From DATKDU01 sp035512595 (GTDB lineage Bacteria; Planctomycetota; Planctomycetia; Pirellulales; Pirellulaceae), in contig DATKDU010000381.1 in NCBI GenBank assembly GCA_035512595.1, positions 1 through 25,815 of the forward strand: a stretch of DNA of 25,815 bases, read 5' to 3'. Shown here in pieces: positions 24,291 to 25,815 of this stretch. The stretch's first letter is position 1, and each line of letters starts with the position of its first letter. The translations under genes and the position numbers were made by a program. The notes under the pieces were generated by a model. The model did no database searches and was not told the origin of the DNA. It saw only the letters and a program-made list of their open reading frames with translations.

Positions 24291-24947
24291 TCAACTTGAG
24301 TTTTGCAACATCGACACGGCAGGAGGACTTACGCATCGAGATTCGCCACACGAAAGCCACCAGGGAGGACGGACCCGCTCCCGCCACCAAGTCGGCGGAG
24401 AATTGGTTGTTCCTTCCTCGGAGAAATGATCTCCCGCCGAGCAAGTTACCAAAAACCATCGCCCTGAAAGGTCGAATCGCACATCAATCGGCGCGCCACA
24501 CAAGGGACACTTGAACTGAGCGATTTCTTCCAGGTCCCATTTGGATCGGATCCGCTTGACGAACTTTGCCACGCACTTTGCCACACGTCTCCGATTGGCT
24601 GTTTCGAGCGCTCGCGTCTCGACCGTCGATATGGTTTCGCACACAGTGCGGAAACTGCCGTTCTCGGGGTAATAGCGAACCCTTGCTTCGTATCGGTCTC
24701 TGCGAAACGTGAACCCGCGCCGGCGCACATCAATTGCCGCCTCGAAATCATCCTTCACCAAGCTGCGTGGTCCCATGAGCCGCTCTTCATTGAACCTGGC
24801 CCGCACGACACCACTACCATCCGCAGTCTGAAACTCAGTGTGCGACGAAATGACCGCCGTCAGGTGCTGCTGCAGTGCCGCCAACCAGCGGTCAGTCGCA
24901 AGCGACCGATGATACTGAGTGTGTAGTTGGACTTTAAGCTTGAGCAC
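24291..24947 (-). CDS. Zinc-ribbon-like protein of unknown function
   Basis: 218 residues. The N-terminal half looks like an alpha/beta domain (MLKLKVQLHTQYHRSLATDRWLAALQQHLTAVISS). A cluster of Cys147, Cys150 (KCPLCGAPIDVRF), Cys169 and His174 (FLVTCSAGDHF) suggests a treble-clef or ribbon-like metal site. The last 30 residues (WWRERVRPPWWLSCGESRCV) look non-conserved, and a frameshift near codon 190 is possible. It starts 14 bases after the stop of the 66-aa gene on the same strand, so it is the third gene of an operon. Base composition is lower in GC than the core genes. I recognise no family. Confidence 0.6.
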   Translation of the reverse strand: MLKLKVQLHTQYHRSLATDRWLAALQQHLTAVISSHTEFQTADGSGVVRARFNEERLMGPRSLVKDDFEAAIDVRRRGFTFRRDRYEARVRYYPENGSFRTVCETISTVETRALETANRRRVAKCVAKFVKRIRSKWDLEEIAQFKCPLCGAPIDVRFDLSGRWFLVTCSAGDHFSEEGTTNSPPTWWRERVRPPWWLSCGESRCVSPPAVSMLQNSS

Positions 24948-24961
24948 GGCGACACGTCGGG

Positions 24962-25162
24962 CTATCGTTCGGTCGAATGAGTCTCCGCCTCCCCTTCAAA
25001 CACGGCCAGCTCCTCGTGCAGCCGCGCGATCATCTTTCGAATGCCAGCCTTCGTGAATCCCTTCGAGCCTAGCGGATGAGTTTGCTGCAAGGCTGCCAGC
25101 CGCTGCTCCAGTGACCGTAGTTCCTCTTGCGCTTTCTCGTAATCTGTTTCGCTGGTAATCAT
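24962..25162 (-). CDS. Small coiled-coil protein, possible partner of the DUF6932 protein
   Basis: 66 residues from ATG 25162. The start overlaps the stop of the upstream gene by four bases (ATGA), a sign of translational coupling. The sequence is helical and heptad-like (DYEKAQEELRSLEQRLAALQQTHPLGSKGFTKAGIRKMIARLHEELAVFEGE). Small helical proteins of this kind are often antitoxin or regulator partners of the gene before them. That role is inferred from gene order and is not shown by sequence. A longer frame starting at 25240 would overlap the upstream gene heavily and is rejected. Confidence 0.65.
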   Translation of the reverse strand: MITSETDYEKAQEELRSLEQRLAALQQTHPLGSKGFTKAGIRKMIARLHEELAVFEGEAETHSTER

Positions 25163-25605
25163 AACTCTACCTCCACGAGCCCTTTTCGGCGACCGTCCGC
25201 TTCGCGCGTACGGCTGAAGAACTCCACCCATTCTATCCAATCCGCCTCATCCTCGGCGGCAAAAATCTCTTCGGGACGGCGCGTCATCAGCATTTCCTCG
25301 AATTCCGTTGCGGCCTCGGACCGCGCCTCAAGTTGCGGCTCGAAATCCACTGGGAGCAGGACTACCGCATCCACGTCGTTCGGCTCGGGTTTCGCGGTGA
25401 CAAAACTGCCATCAATTAGCAATCTTCGGGCCCCTATCATTCGGGCCAGGGCTATCCACCTCCTCACGCGCAAGATTAGACGGCGGCGACTCCGACTTGA
25501 GCCTCCAAACCGAAAGGTTACCTCGGCCTCGGATGCCAAAAACACTCCTTCGGGAAGGTATCCGTCCGCTCGAAAGTCGGGAATTCGTTTCTGCGGTCGG
25601 GTCAT
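25159..25605 (-). CDS. DUF6932-like protein with nucleotidyltransferase motif
   Basis: 148 residues from ATG 25605, which begins the family-like MTRPQKRIPDFRADGYLPEGVFLAS; the upstream extension to 25701 is rejected. The centre has a nucleotidyltransferase-like motif, GSFVTAKPEPNDVDAVVLLP: Gly66-Ser67 followed by Asp77-x-Asp79. The end WVEFFSRTREADGRRKGLVEVEL is the DUF6932 pattern as I remember it. Proteins of this family lie in mobile or toxin-antitoxin-like neighbourhoods, but the activity is unproven. It is the first gene of a three-gene operon, directly beside a likely insertion-sequence end. Confidence 0.72.
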   Translation of the reverse strand: MTRPQKRIPDFRADGYLPEGVFLASEAEVTFRFGGSSRSRRRLILRVRRWIALARMIGARRLLIDGSFVTAKPEPNDVDAVVLLPVDFEPQLEARSEAATEFEEMLMTRRPEEIFAAEDEADWIEWVEFFSRTREADGRRKGLVEVEL

Positions 25606-25716
25606 ACGATTGCCCCGATTGAAAGTACCAACCGGAACCGAACTGCCACGCCACATTGTAACGCCCGGTACTGCCGAGCAGAACAAAGCGCGGCTGCTCA
25701 CCTGTTGTAAACCATT

Positions 25717-25815
25717 AGAAATGTCCCCTGTTTGGCGCAGGTAGAAATGTCCCCTAGGGGGTTACGTAATTCGCCGTGGGGTTGGACTGCGTAGCGCAGG
25801 GAGCGCAGCGACCGG
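25717..25815. mobile_element. Possible insertion-sequence end (direct repeats at the window edge)
   Basis: AGAAATGTCCCCT occurs twice in the same orientation, at 25717-25729 and 25743-25755, 26 bases apart. Multiple direct repeats of about this size are typical of transposase-binding sites in an IS21-like or IS481-like terminus, as I recall them. The element would extend beyond the right edge, and no transposase is visible in the window, so the identity is unproven. Confidence 0.4.

Overview
The window is a GC-rich chromosomal segment from a planctomycete, probably of the Pirellulales type. The main evidence is a cytochrome-c/DUF1549/DUF1553 ('PSD1') protein lying near a Tat-exported DUF1501 protein, a gene pair that is a hallmark of Planctomycetota. 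An Alginate_exp-type porin, a DUF1326 protein and several small planctomycete-style orphan proteins agree with this. Assignments come from reading motifs only; no database search was possible.

Layout. (1) 1-3962, minus strand: an NAD(P)-binding RmlD-like SDR, then the DEAH helicase HrpA, which runs off the left edge. (2) 4325-10263, plus strand: a nitrate/bicarbonate-type ABC transporter (Tat lipoprotein NrtA, permease NrtB, ATPases NrtC and NrtD) followed by a large outer-membrane porin. The set looks like one uptake route from outer membrane to cytoplasm. (3) 10471-15103: small membrane proteins, a lipoprotein, a DUF1326 protein with a clear intrinsic terminator, and a secreted Lys/Glu-tailed protein. 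(4) 15331-20536: the PSD1 gene and the DUF1501 gene, separated by a gene of visibly lower GC encoding a PD-(D/E)xK (Mrr-like) nuclease. (5) 20550-24140, minus strand: a Tex-family RNA-binding protein enlarged by two long low-complexity inserts and a basic tail. (6) 24291-25815: an accessory island with a three-gene minus-strand operon (DUF6932-type nucleotidyltransferase-like protein, 66-aa coiled-coil partner, zinc-ribbon-like protein) next to repeats that look like the end of an insertion sequence.

The most unusual feature is a set of short inverted-repeat elements sitting inside protein-coding genes without breaking the frame. Four sequence-unrelated elements (three in hrpA, one in the PSD1 gene) all begin with GTRG and end with CYAC. 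Each arm is itself a hairpin, which is the architecture of REPINs (paired REP sequences mobilised by RAYT transposases). REPs are normally extragenic; here they add about 20-26 codons each to conserved proteins. A fifth, chimeric element lies in hrpA, and related palindromes of other sequence fill several intergenic gaps.
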